This document shows, in pieces, positions 1 to 10,480 of a DNA stretch of 64,000 bases. Within the stretch, counting starts at the first letter, position 1, and every line of letters begins with the position of its first letter. The translations under genes were made by a program, and so were the position numbers. Origin of the DNA: Triplophysa rosa (taxonomy: Eukaryota > Chordata > Actinopteri > Cypriniformes > Nemacheilidae); the NCBI RefSeq assembly GCF_024868665.1, contig NC_079890.1, forward strand, positions 34,890,296 to 34,954,295, written 5' to 3'. A model generated the notes under the pieces. That model did no database searches, was not told the origin of the DNA, and saw nothing but the letters and a program-made list of their open reading frames with translations.

Positions 1-235
1 TTCCATTTTTATTCATGTTTCTTATTTATATATTTGTATTATATTGCATTTTGAATTTAATATGGCAATGGAATGTACTAAATGGGTTTAGTTTTCACAG
101 ATATTAATGTATGCTATTTCAGCAATAAAAACTAATTGTTCTAAAAAGGAAACAAATTAGTTGTTTTACTCATTTTAAGAGACCTGTCTTATTTTCTCTT
201 GTATAATTAGTATTGCTTTTTAATAAAGAAAAAGT

Positions 236-318
236 ACTTATTATCCGAATACCCGATTAATCGATGGAAAAATCAGTAGAATACTCGATTAGTAAAAGAA
301 TCGATAGCTGCAGCCCTA
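236..318. mobile_element. Solo end of a hAT element
   Basis: The stretch ends in GCTGCAGCCCTA and is rich in ATCGAT/CGATTA steps, as in the terminal inverted repeats of fish hAT elements that begin TAGGGCTGCA. The partner end was not found, so only one terminus is supported and the other may lie before the window. A Tc1 fragment abuts it directly. Confidence 0.5.
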
Positions 319-725
319 AGACCAATACAAAGAAAGGATTTTTAGAAATCTTGGCCAACTGAAAAGTATGAACATGAAAGTATGAGCATGTACAGCACTC
401 AGTACTTATTTGGGGCTCCTTTTGCCTGAATTACTGCAGCAATGCGGCGTGGCATGGAGTCGATCAGTCTGTGGCACTGCTCAGGTGTTATGAGAGGCCA
501 GGTTGCTCTGATAGTGGCCTTTAGCTCTTCTGCATTGTTGGGTCTGGCATATCGCATCTTCCTCTTCACAATACCCCATAGATTTTCTATGGGGTTAAGG
601 TCAGGCGAGTTTGCTGGCCAATTAAGAACAGGGATACCATGGTCCTTAAACCAGTTACTGGTAGCTTTGGCACTGTGTGCAGGTGCCAAGTCCTGTTGGA
701 AAATGAAATCTGCATCTCCGTAAAG
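319..725 (-). pseudogene. Tc1-like transposase 3' fragment (DDE domain end)
   Basis: On the minus strand an open frame at 689-399 encodes the last ~96 residues of a Tc1/mariner-type transposase. It includes SPDLNPIENLWG, whose glutamate is the last catalytic acid of the DDE triad, and it ends in KGAPNKY. A Tc1-like 3' untranslated tail follows on the same strand, down to about 319. The DNA-binding N-terminus and the first two catalytic aspartates are absent, because the coding similarity stops near 690-725 at a short palindrome (GTAAAG..CTTTAC). It is a dead, 5'-truncated copy. The family is clear; the exact subfamily is not. Confidence 0.85.
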
Positions 726-783
726 TTGGTCTTTACGGAGTTGATTTAAATTTTTACTTAATATTATAATATTAGAATATTAC

Positions 784-900
784 TTAAGACCAATACAAAG
801 AAAGGATTTTTAGAAATCTTGGCCAACTGAAAAGTATGAACATAAAAAGTATGAGCATGTACAGCACTCAATACTTAGTTGGGGCTCCTTTTGCCTGAAT
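784..900 (-). repeat. Second copy of the Tc1 3' tail
   Basis: About 115 bp repeats the sequence at 318-432 almost exactly, with one 2-base difference (catgaaagt versus cataaaaagt) and a few substitutions. It contains only the last few codons plus the 3' tail of the transposase. It lies in the same orientation, so this is a local direct duplication or two adjacent insertions. Confidence 0.8.
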
Positions 901-1614
901 ATACCTTTTAAGGTAGAAATTAAAGTAATCAAATAAAACATAACATTGCATATGTACAAATTAAATAAAGATGAATCATAATTGAAGTTACAGAAGCTAT
1001 TGAGTCACAAGAAGTGAGTGATTTCCTTGACTTTTAACAGACAGCAGAAATATGCTGCTGTCGCTTTAAGAGGAATGAAACCGATCCAGTACACTGATAC
1101 TGTACACATGCGTTGTTTTTCGTCCATTCACTTAAGACATAACTGACTATGTTTGTTAAGATACTCGACAAGAGGGGCATGTTGACCTATTTCGTGTGTG
1201 AAGTTGTCCGTTTAAGCGCTTCAAAAATAACTCAATATTTGCGCCATGTCTAAGACTTATGCGCGCTTCGGATCTTCTCACAGCACGCAAGCAAGTTTTC
1301 TTGTGCATCATCTTGCACTTAAATGTTTAAATTGGCAAGGCTTGAATGAGTGTAGTTTAAACAGCAACATGTGCTGTTCAGATCTCACCTGCACTCGCGC
1401 GCTCACAACACCCGGATGATGACAGCATAAATGACTGATCATATTACAGTATACGTCAATCCTATTGAAATTTGTCTACGTTATTTGATTTGTTGTAGGT
1501 ATTACATGTGTATCTATCAACAAACATACATTAGCTGAACTTTGTCAGTCTGTTTTATGCATTATAATTTTTAACGAACCATATTATAAATGCGTCGTCA
1601 GTTTAAGATGAGCC

Positions 1615-1711
1615 GCGGTCCAAGCGCGTTGGACCGTGTGCCGAACCGTTGGTGGAGAACCGTGCTGTTAAATTATTTTACCGAGAACCGTTACACTCCT
1701 ATATTTTATAC
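1615..1711. mobile_element. hAT-like terminal fragment
   Basis: The segment ends CCGTTACACTCCTA. On the other strand it reads TAGGAGTGTAACGG followed by AACGGTT-type repeats, which resembles the ends of fish hAT elements starting TAGGGGTGTAACGG. No partner terminus was found within the preceding 1 kb. Tentative. Confidence 0.35.
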
Positions 1712-1721
1712 ACAGTTTCTC

Positions 1722-1912
1722 AGAGAAGTGAGTACACCCCTCACATTTTAGTAAATATTTTATTATATCTTTTCATGTTGTTTTGAGGCTGTCCCCTCAA
1801 AATAACTCAACACACAGCCATTAATGTCTAATTATATCTAAGAGTGGCAACAAGAGTGAGTACACCCCTAAGTGAAATTGTCCAAATTTCTGTTTTGCAT
1901 GTTTACCAGACT
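1722..1912. mobile_element. Tc1/mariner-like non-autonomous fragment
   Basis: Two copies of GTGAGTACACCCCT (about 1728 and 1855) bracket a Thr/Lys-poor, AT-rich interior with the phrase CTCAAAATAACTCAACACAC. I recognise this arrangement from a common fish Tc1-type repeat. There is no coding capacity, and exact ends and target-site duplication are not visible. Confidence 0.45.
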
Positions 1913-2112
1913 TTTATTTTGACGGGTCATCACAAAGAGTATGTGGTTGACAATATATTTTCTCTAGCAGTGAAATGCTTATGAAATAAACTCTCAGATC
2001 AGCTCTGGAGATGTAGTTCATGTCCTCACACAGTGAGATGCAGACAAATGCACGAGCGTCACACGTGTGTAGTAATGCGTTAAACAGCTCATTCACATTC
2101 ACGCAAAACAAG

Positions 2113-3105
2113 TAGGGATGCACCGAATGTTCGGCCACCGAATATATTCGGCCGAAAATAGCAAAAAACGCATGTTCGGTATTCGGCCGAATATGTGAAA
2201 TGGCCGAATAAATTTTACCGAACATGACTCGAGAAACGATCAACTAGCAACCAGCGCAGAGAGAGAGAGAGAGAGACGTGCGCTTTATTAATGCCGCAAA
2301 CATTTTGGCAGTGTGTGTGTGGAGCATTTTAAGGTGTCAGAGAAAGACACAGCACGGGACTTGCCGCACGGAAGTAAATTTACGAATGAAAGCGTCTTTA
2401 CCGGTCGGTAACTTGTGGCTATTTCAGACGGGAGCGGGCTGTCTGACAGTAGCCCCGCCGCTCGCGACATCCTTTGACATCATACAGTGGTCGCGCGCAC
2501 ACAGTTCCCTGTACTAAACAACTTGTCAAAGTATGTTCTGTGCATCCCGGCCACGAGTGCACCAGAGAACAGTCAGCTTCTGTGGGCGGAGTTTGGGGGA
2601 GAGACGTGAACTGATATGGTTGTCAGTCAGCATCAGTCAGAATTGCTTGCGTTCGGTGTTTTTTTTTCTTAAAATCATTTTGCAACGTAGCCTATAATAA
2701 TCCAACAGTTTTAGTTTATTCGTATTTTTAGTTTATAGGCCTAATGTGGAATGACAGTTTTTAATGAAGTGTTTTGTTGTAGGGGTACAGAGTAACTTAC
2801 ATTACATTCTTTTACCAGTCAGTTATAGGCCTAATTAATATAGGCTATTAAATTTTTTGTTTTAATGTATTTTGTTTTGCTCAATTTTATATTAAGTTGT
2901 ATTGTATTTTATTGAAAAGCAAGACAAATTTTTAAAAGCAAATTTTGACTATTCAGTTTGTGCAATAGTGAAAAAAATAGCTTAATAAATAGAAGAAATG
3001 CAAAAACCATGTTCGGTGTTCGGTATTATTCGGCCTTCGGCCAAGTGTTTCACATCATGTTCGGCTTCGGCTTCGGCCAAGAATGTTAGATTCGGTGCAT
3101 CCCTA
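2113..3105. mobile_element. Non-autonomous hAT element, 993 bp, intact ends
   Basis: The element has perfect 16-bp terminal inverted repeats (TAGGGATGCACCGAAT and its complement). It is flanked by a perfect 8-bp target-site duplication, AAAACAAG, at 2105-2112 and 3106-3113; an 8-bp duplication is the hAT hallmark. Internal to each end are many TTCGGCC/GGCCGAA repeats. There is no transposase frame, and the interior holds GC-rich sequence unrelated to hAT coding DNA, including a GA microsatellite at 2259-2275. Because the duplication is still identical, insertion is relatively recent. Confidence 0.92.
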
Positions 3106-3699
3106 AAAACAAGCAGGTGACATATTTAAAGAGCCAGAATGCGCCTCCGCAATTTCTTCCGTTTCCACATTGCGGAAATCACAGGGCTCTAAATATGGAC
3201 TCAGTGCAGCAGGACAACAAGTTTTAAACACAAAAACAACTAAAAAAGCGGTGCACCATTTATTTACACCACACATAAACAAGCACCGAGGCAAAGACAG
3301 CTCACACAAACAAGCGGCTCTGTCTAAAACACGTGCAAAACAGTATCGCAAGCGTGCTACACTGGTAAATTTATTCTTAGCACAGACAGATTTTTTCGTA
3401 GTATGTGCATACATATATGTCGCACTGTACAGCCCTGACTTTAGAAAAAAAGATAACCAGTGAACTCTGTGTCAGACATTTATTGCGATGTAACAATTTA
3501 TTTTTTCAACAGGGTCTGGTCCATTAATACTGACAAATACAACTTTGATTTTAAATAGTAAATGTATTCGTAAAATTAACAATTAATAAATAATGTAAAA
3601 ATATATACCTCATTGTCTAGTCTTGTTCAATTTAACTTCAAATAAAAATTAAAAAGGCCTATATTGCTATTGCTTATTAGGGCCTTATTGCTATGGCAG

Positions 3700-3793
3700 T
3701 TTATTCCCTGTGGTATCGAAAATGGTATCGAATATCGATATTTTTTTAGGTATTGAATCGAAGTTAGAAATTCCAGTATCTTGACAACACTAC
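3700..3793. mobile_element. Solo hAT-like end (ATCGATA-rich)
   Basis: The segment is dense in TATCGA steps and ends TTGACAACACTA, which on the opposite strand reads TAGTGTTGTCAA. That is a start seen in fish hAT families. No partner end was found. Confidence 0.35.
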
Positions 3794-4304
3794 TGTGCAC
3801 CACCGGGGGTTTTCTGTAAGGATAAGTGTAAAAACATCCCTTACCTCTGCAGAGTGGCCATGATGTGTGATGCATAGACCTTTAGATCAGAGGTTTGGGT
3901 TCTCAAACTGTGGATTGCGCCCCTCAAGTGGGTAGCACAGGGGAATAAGGTGGCTTACGCAAGTCACTTGGCTGTTGTGGTGCATTACAGTTAAAACAAT
4001 GAACATGGGCAGTATAAAACCTCGGGTTCATCCGTGCTGTAAATATGCTGGTGTCACATCCGTGAAAGCACCATAAATGTCATGGTTTCTTTTCTTAATA
4101 AACTTTTTGTCTAATGCACTGCAGTGGCCAAGTGACTTGTGTCATGACTTGCGAAGCCTACAAACAGCATTATTTTATATAACTCATTACTTCATTACCA
4201 AAGCCCTCCCTCACATCAGCTCTGAGAGCTCGAAGCGTTCTTATACTTTTCGCCATGCTCGCTTTCACTTACTTTTGGCCGTATGTATATGACATGATTT
4301 AAAA

Positions 4305-4385
4305 AAAATATATCGATAGTAGAGGTATCACTATCAAAAAAAAAATATTGCGAGTTACATGTATCTATATTTTTGCACAGCCCTA
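4305..4385. mobile_element. Solo hAT-like end
   Basis: Sequence with TATCGATAG and AGGTATCACTATC ends TTTTTGCACAGCCCTA, the reverse of a TAGGGCTGTGCAAAAA-type hAT terminus. The partner end was not identified. Confidence 0.4.
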
Positions 4386-5331
4386 GTTGAAACCCATCCG
4401 TCTAGCGCGTGTTTCCATAGAGAAACGGAGGTAAAGTAGCACAGCGGGATGGTAACTCATGTTGTCTATAACGACAGGTGTTCTGTAGTTCACAGCACGC
4501 ACATACTTTGTGCAGTTATTAGCGTGTTCTGTACAGTAATGAAAACAGGTCGCACCACAACAAAATGTGCACTCACACAAATGCTGCCAAATATATTTTT
4601 AGGTCGCACAGGTTAAATTTAGGGAGCATATGCAACTAAAATAGTCGCAATTTCGAGCCCAGCACTCAATCATGCCAATTGCGTGAGGATATTGTGTTCT
4701 CGCGAGACACACAAGATCTCGTCACACCCCTAATGAACATACTAAAATACAGAGAGGACAAAGAAGGTGACTCATGCTGCGGACAGGGCATTCCTCAGAT
4801 CAACATTACAGTACATCCACCCCGCACAGGGATTAGCTCCTCAAAAGCTCTTGTCTTCTCAGAGAACAGGTGAAGAATGTGTGGGGTCACCCGGAAATTA
4901 AATGTAAGGCGTAAATATAACTAATCAGTGCTACTATAAAGACAAAGCTCTACAAGTGGTTTACTGCACAAAGAAGATGTATTAGTTACACCAGGGAGGA
5001 GTTACATCATGCACAGCACAAAGATGCAAAACAAAGTTAATATTCCTCCCTTTTCTCCATGCAGAGACGAGCTGCTTTTGGCTCACCATCACAGAAGAAC
5101 CAGCCACATTTAATCTGTTAGCATGCAGCCCATAATTAAGCTGCTCCAACAAGAGAGGAACTACAGTAATTACTGCTGAAAAAAGACATTCTCAGCATCT
5201 CTCTGCAAAACAACACAAGCAGGGATATAGAGAGGTCGGTTACAAAAAATCATTAAGTGTACACATAAGCAATTACAGACTAATATACAATGTCATTACA
5301 AAGTTATGCATTAAGTAAAAAAGCTAAGTCA

Positions 5332-5764
5332 TAAAGGGATAGTTCACCCAAAGATGAACATTCTGTCATCACTTACTCACCCTTATGTAATTTCATAACT
5401 GCAAAAATTACTTTGTTCCGATGAACACAGAGAAAGATATTTGGAAGAATGTTAGTAATGTTCAGTTCCGGGACATCACTGACTACCATAGTAGGAAGAA
5501 TTAAATGGTAGTCAAAGGTGCCGAGAACTCTTTGTTTTCCTAAATTCTTCAAAATATCTCATTATGTGTTCAACAGAACAAATAAATACAATATTTTTTC
5601 CTACTATGGTAGTGGATGATGGCCAAAAACTGAAAATTGCTAACATTCTTCCAAATATCTTTCTCTGTGTTCAAAGGAACAAAGACATTTATGCAGGTTT
5701 TAAACAACCTGAGGATGACTAAATTATAACAGATTTTTCATTTTTGGATGTCCTATCCCTTCAA
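5332..5764. mobile_element. Angel-like palindromic MITE
   Basis: It starts TAAAGGGATAGTTCACCC and ends in the inverted equivalent. Internal mirrored motifs (AACACAGAGAAAGATATTTG and CAAATATCTTTCTCTGTGTT) show that the whole element can fold into one long hairpin. The same repeat recurs about ten times in this window. The name Angel is my best recollection of this cyprinid family. Confidence 0.8.
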
Positions 5765-7542
5765 GGAACGAAATAAATGTTAAATATGTTAACAGGTGTG
5801 CAGACATAAATGTATCCTTTGACATTTTTAAACACAGGCACTAGAGAAAGAAAATACAGAAAATACACACTTAACACTAAATCAATTGTTCGTGCATTCG
5901 AGACACACTTAACCAGCATAACAGTAGTGAGTGTTTTTAATTTCAATAGGCTCCACCAATAAGTAACTATATTAGTGGCAGGCACTTTATTAGCATTCGC
6001 AAACTCTATAGAGGGTATGGACGTGTCGTCACTTTACAACGTGAACACCACGTGAGCACGCAGGAGTGTGCGCCCTCCTGGGTGGCAAAACACTCAGCAA
6101 AATTACTTCTTACAATATCAGGAAACTCAATTCCGTGCAACATTTCAGTATCCAGGAACACCTGAATCCTATGTAAGTCGTAGAGACGTCATAAGGATCA
6201 CCATCAAGTCCAGCTGCGTGTAATTTCAGCAAATAATTGCGTGTTTTAGTCCCGGTTTCTTTGTTTATCCTATTCTTCTCAGCCATTTTGCTGCGTGTTT
6301 TACCACACAGGGGAACGTGTTCTGGCACTCAAGGGGGGCGTGTCCCAGCGTGTTCACGTGGGAAAATGACGTCAATAGGGCTGCAACGTGCGTGAAATGC
6401 GTCGACGCGTCGTATTATATACGTTTATCTGCTGTAATAGCAGTTTCTGTTCCCGGGCGTGTGTAAGTGAATCAGCAGAACAAGAGAAAGTATAATACAC
6501 CCGACAAACAGCGATCGAGAGCCTCGGACACAGTAAGTTAGTGGACGGAGGAATTCCCCCTAACGTTAAGTTACCCCCGGAATGGGATCATCACAGCATG
6601 GACACGCAATCACAAACGGACGGAGAGGGGCACGTAGATGTAGACTTTAATAATAAATTACTTTATTTTAACACTACGCTTTACATGAACGATTTACATT
6701 AACGCTATTGTAGTACTAGTGTAAGTTAGTGTAAGTGAACCTTTGCAGACTGTGACCCTGCTTAAATTACTCTTAAGCTTCAAAAAGGACTAACTATCAT
6801 GAAACCACCAATACACTTTTTATGTCATTCGATAGCTTTATGTGAGGAATAAACCAATATAGCATAATTAAGAAACTCTGACCTCCGCTGGTTCTGTCTG
6901 TCAATCTCCACTGTCAGCATGCACGCGCGTGTACGGTGACGGTCAGGACGCTACTCTTTCCAAGATGTTCCAATGTTTTCATTATTCTTCACAATGACAA
7001 GATGATAGTCTATGGTTTAGTTTAAAATGTATTTTGCTAGAGACTGTGAGTTAACGTTACTCGCTGAGTATAGTTTAGCTTATTAGAAGCACTGGAAGCG
7101 GTCTGAATACGAAATAACTCTTTTTAAAATTGGATTGATGCAACGCACTATGTGTTAAACATGTAACATCATCTCTTCTCGTTGTGTTTTAACTATTATT
7201 TACTTTGGGGAGCAAAATGATCCCTGGGACTTCAGGAGTAGGTGCTTTAAGCGCATCATTGTGTGTCCGGGATGCGCATAACTGTAAATAACGAAGCGAA
7301 TGCATTAAGCGCATCATTCTGAGTTCAGGGTGCGCGGGCTCGCTTTAACGCCACTCTGCATTAGAGGTTTTTATACGGTGATAGTTTTGTACAATAAACA
7401 GTGACAGATGGTAGTATTTTTACTTTTACTCAATTACATTATGAGACTGAAAATAGAGTCGGATATTACTTGGAGGAAAAAAATACAGAGCATATATCAT
7501 GCTCTAGTATTTCATAAACACATTTTTAAATGTTTTTACATT

Positions 7543-7691
7543 TACATTTAGTCATTTAGCAGACGCTTTTATCCAAAGCGACCTACAGATGAGGGAAACA
7601 ATGGAAGCAATTGGAACAACATAAGGACAACAAAAAGCATAAGTGCAATAAAAAAAAACTGGTCTCATATAGCCTACCAGAGAATACAGAG
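7543..7691 (-). repeat. L2/SINE 3' tail fragment (reverse)
   Basis: The conserved fish L2/SINE tail appears reversed (TCATTTAGCAGACGCTTTTA, then TCCAAAGCGACCTACA), followed by divergent body sequence. It is a 5'-truncated retroposed copy inside the larger hAT element. The 458-bp hAT element is inserted into or at the edge of it. Confidence 0.75.
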
Positions 7692-8149
7692 TAGGGATGT
7701 AACGATTCACCGTGAGCTGGTTGACAATCGGTTATAATGAGGGACGATTCAAATCGGTTGAGGATGGGGTGGATCGCAATACATTTTTTGAACAGCAGGG
7801 GCCGCTATTTTCACTGCAAACCTAAACGTGGATGCTGATATTTCTTAAATGCAAAAAAATCCAAGAAAAGCACAGACAGTATTAGTTTGTTTATATTAAA
7901 GAGACTTTTTCTATTATTAATTTGTTATAAAATTGCAGTTTAGTTTTGTTATTTGAAATAAAACATTATTTTATCATACAAAGAAACGTGAAGCATTTAA
8001 GAAATAATGCAAGGGAAGTTGTTCATTTCTAATTTGTTTCAACTCATTTTTTCAAAATAAATTGTGAGTAAATCGTGAATAAATCGCATCGTGAGATCAG
8101 AATCGTGACTCGCATCACTTCGTGAGCTGAGTGAATCGTTACATCCCTA
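7692..8149. mobile_element. Non-autonomous hAT element, 458 bp
   Basis: Perfect 19-bp terminal inverted repeats (TAGGGATGTAACGATTCAC) and a perfect 8-bp duplication, ATACAGAG, at 7684-7691 and 8150-8157. The interior has no coding frame and contains further AATCGTGA/TCACGATT steps. It is the innermost and therefore youngest layer of the nest. Confidence 0.93.
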
Positions 8150-8586
8150 ATACAGAGCTAAGTTTTTTTTTTTTTTCACCTTTAATACAGTACTTAAGTA
8201 CATAAAAAATCTGTCTTTTTTACTTTTAAAATTAAAACTACTTAATTAAAAGAAGATGGTGATTTTAATGTAAACACGGATTAAAATGTTACAACAACAA
8301 TATTTATTTATAAGATGTAGTGGAGTAAAAAGTATGATTTGCTTTATAATGTAAGAAAATACTAGAACTTATTGTTTATTTGCAAAGTTTGCCAAAGGAT
8401 TAATAAAGTAATCCAAAAAATCTTTATTAGATTAATAAAATAATAATCGTTAGATTAGTCGACTAATCGAAAAAATAATCGCTAGATTAGTCGACAATTA
8501 AAATAATCGTTAGTTGCAGCCCTAGACGTCAATGCATACCCTCTATACAGATGACACAAGGGCTAAGTGCAAATAACAGCCCCAGC

Positions 8587-8958
8587 TAAGTTTTGGCGAT
8601 GTCTACCAAACTGGCATCAGACAATGTCTACAGTCAAACAACGAGATGGACAATAACATCGTTGTCTTCTTTAAACAAGATGTGACGTTATAAAGTGAGA
8701 TGCCCCTAAGTGCGAGCTGCGCAGAGAGACACGACGTCTTTATACAGTGCGAGCTGGGCAGTTATAAAATCAGACGCGTGTCATCTGTGCACCGCGAGTT
8801 TTATACCCCTTTAGCCTTGTTCATATTTGTTTACAACGTGATTTGCACTCGCAGCACAGAGCAGCGAGAGTTTGTTGGAATCACGATGCCGGCTCAACAT
8901 CGTGATGTCTGTCAGCCATCGGTGAAGATCGATTGCATCGTCTATCGGCCCAACCCTC
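8587..8958. mobile_element. Probable degenerate hAT element, 372 bp
   Basis: A left end TAAGTTTTGGCGATG and a right end CGGCCCAACCCTC resemble worn versions of TAGGGTTGGGCGATG-type hAT termini. The flanks GCCCCAGC (8579-8586) and TCCCCAGC (8959-8966) match at 7 of 8 positions. Direct and inverted CATCGTTG/CAACATCG motifs occur inside. Ends are decayed, so this is weaker than the other hAT calls. Confidence 0.5.
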
Positions 8959-9043
8959 TCCCCAGCTTAACTAAATCTGCAAATAAGCTAGTTTTTAGGA
9001 TGCTCTCTATTGAACGCCTCTACATTTGTTGTTTGTGGTGGTC

Positions 9044-9080
9044 TAGGGCTGTGACGGTGTTATTATTACAGTGGAGGTGA
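9044..9080. mobile_element. Isolated hAT-like terminus
   Basis: TAGGGCTGTGACGGTG matches the form of a fish hAT left end. No matching right end was seen nearby. Confidence 0.3.
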
Positions 9081-9795
9081 TGGGATTGGGGATATATTTA
9101 AATAAATGAGGATAAACATCTGTTTGTTTCTTAGCATGTACGTTTACTGTAGTATCTCGTCACGTCAGTGAAACAAGACACCAACCATGTAAAACACTGA
9201 AATAAACATCCGTCAATAATGAAAGCTAAATAATATAAAAAGGTAAATTCTGAATGTAATAAAGTTTGTTGTACTGCCAAGATGTAATGCTCATGAAAAA
9301 ATCGAGACCGTTATCATCAAATTTTGCTTATGTTGCAGAGATGCCATAACACTAAGCCTTTTCGGCAAACAAGCTGAACATTAAAAATAGAAAAAGACAA
9401 AAAGCTGTGCATTAAATTAAAGAAAATGCTACATGATACCAAGGAGGAAAAATAACTTCTGGGAAACAAAACAGCAGATTAAAGAAATACGTATGATAGA
9501 CATCAGAGAATCACTAGCAAATTCAAAGTCCCACAGCAGACCCGGTCATAACTAGTTTGCATAGCTTCCCAATGCTTTTGTTTGCACCTCTTATCTCACA
9601 AACACCAAATATGGATCCAAAGCACAGGGAAGATGAAAGATACACTTAGATGTAATGTTGGGTTAGATAGCTCAAAAAAGGCAGCTTGAATTCCCATTAC
9701 ATCTCTTTCCACCGAGCTACTCTTCCCATTTTCAAAACAGAAACAGTCTGAATTCCAGAAAAAAAAGATTTTCCTCATCAAACAAGCTGCTGTAC
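9081..9795. other. AT-rich DNA without recognised genes
   Basis: I see no exon, transposon end or structured repeat in this stretch. The open frames here are short and have no recognisable domain. Confidence 0.4.
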
Positions 9796-10014
9796 AATGG
9801 AAAGGCTCAGAGATGATGTATTTTTGTAGGCTAACCCGGAAGTAAGTGCCGCCCGCGCTGGTTCCCTCGACCGAAAGCCTATGCATTTTCCCAATAGACT
9901 TTTGGAAGATCACAAAAAATAAGCTCTGTGATTAACAAAGGTTTATGATGTTTACACGTTTTGTCTATCAAGATCATCTTTACAAATTAACACAAAATGT
10001 GTTAAGCCAATAAA

Positions 10015-10319
10015 CCTTTGAAGCCAATAAACAGGAGGATGGCTAACCGCACACTGATCCACTCAAGACTCAAAAAAGTCTACAAAAACATATTGTTTAT
10101 ATTATTTATATTTTTTATTTTATAAATTGCATCGTGCAAAGTGCAAGTGAATAAAAACAAACACACGAGCAAACGTTTCAGCACATGGCTATCTTCAGTG
10201 CACTGAATTTATAAAATAAAAAATATAAATAATATAAACAATATGTTTTTGTAGACTTTTTTGAGTCTTGAGTGGATCAGTGTGCGGTTAGCCATCCTCC
10301 TGTTTATTGGCTTCAAAGG
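10015..10319. repeat. Perfect 114-bp inverted repeat with 77-bp spacer
   Basis: The left arm 10015-10128 and right arm 10206-10319 are exact reverse complements over 114 bases by direct reading. Arms begin CCTTTGAAGCC and end TTTATAAATT. The spacer 10129-10205 is unique. Transcripts across it would form a 114-bp double-stranded stem. No known element was recognised, and no target-site duplication is evident at the outer edges. Confidence 0.95.
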
Positions 10320-10480
10320 TAACAAACTCTATTGGCTCTACGCACCTGCAGTACAAGGATTTTACTTTTCTATTTATTTGGAGCGCTACAATATTCCCTC
10401 AAGTTTCACCTTTGAAGCCGAAATACAATCGGATTCGGCAGAAGTAAAAACCTAACACAATGCTATAAACAGACACTTAA

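Larger units (their letters stand above)
6376..8524. mobile_element. Non-autonomous hAT element, 2,149 bp
   Basis: Ends TAGGGCTGCAAC (6376-6387) and GTTGCAGCCCTA (8513-8524) are exact inverted repeats. A perfect 8-bp duplication, GACGTCAA, lies at 6368-6375 and 8525-8532. The 3' portion is full of ATCGTTAGATTAGTCGAC steps typical of this hAT family; the 5' portion diverges quickly. The element itself holds an L2/SINE tail and a second hAT insertion. No transposase is recognisable. Confidence 0.9.
6007..8547. mobile_element. Outer composite element carrying nested insertions
   Basis: Inverted ends TATAGAGGGTATG at 6007 and CATACCCTCTATA at 8535-8547 define an outer element with a TA-type duplication. 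Its own sequence is only 6007-6375 plus 8525-8547, about 390 bp. The rest is a later hAT insertion (6376-8524). The minus-strand frame at 6328-6110 contains LLKLHAAGLDGDPYD, which looks like the remnant of a transposon-carried exon. I do not recognise a function. Confidence 0.7.

Noticed and set aside
2259..2275. GA repeat as a regulatory element
   Set aside because: It is a short simple repeat inside a transposon; nothing supports a function.
9596..9913. 105-codon minus-strand frame
   Set aside because: It runs across the end of the composite repeat at 9796 and has no conserved features.
10129..10205. Hammerhead-ribozyme-like CTGAAGA...GCTGAAAC on the minus strand in the palindrome loop
   Set aside because: The core words occur, but helix II is weak and no GUH cleavage triplet is followed by a strand that pairs in the right place; the ribozyme cannot be assembled.
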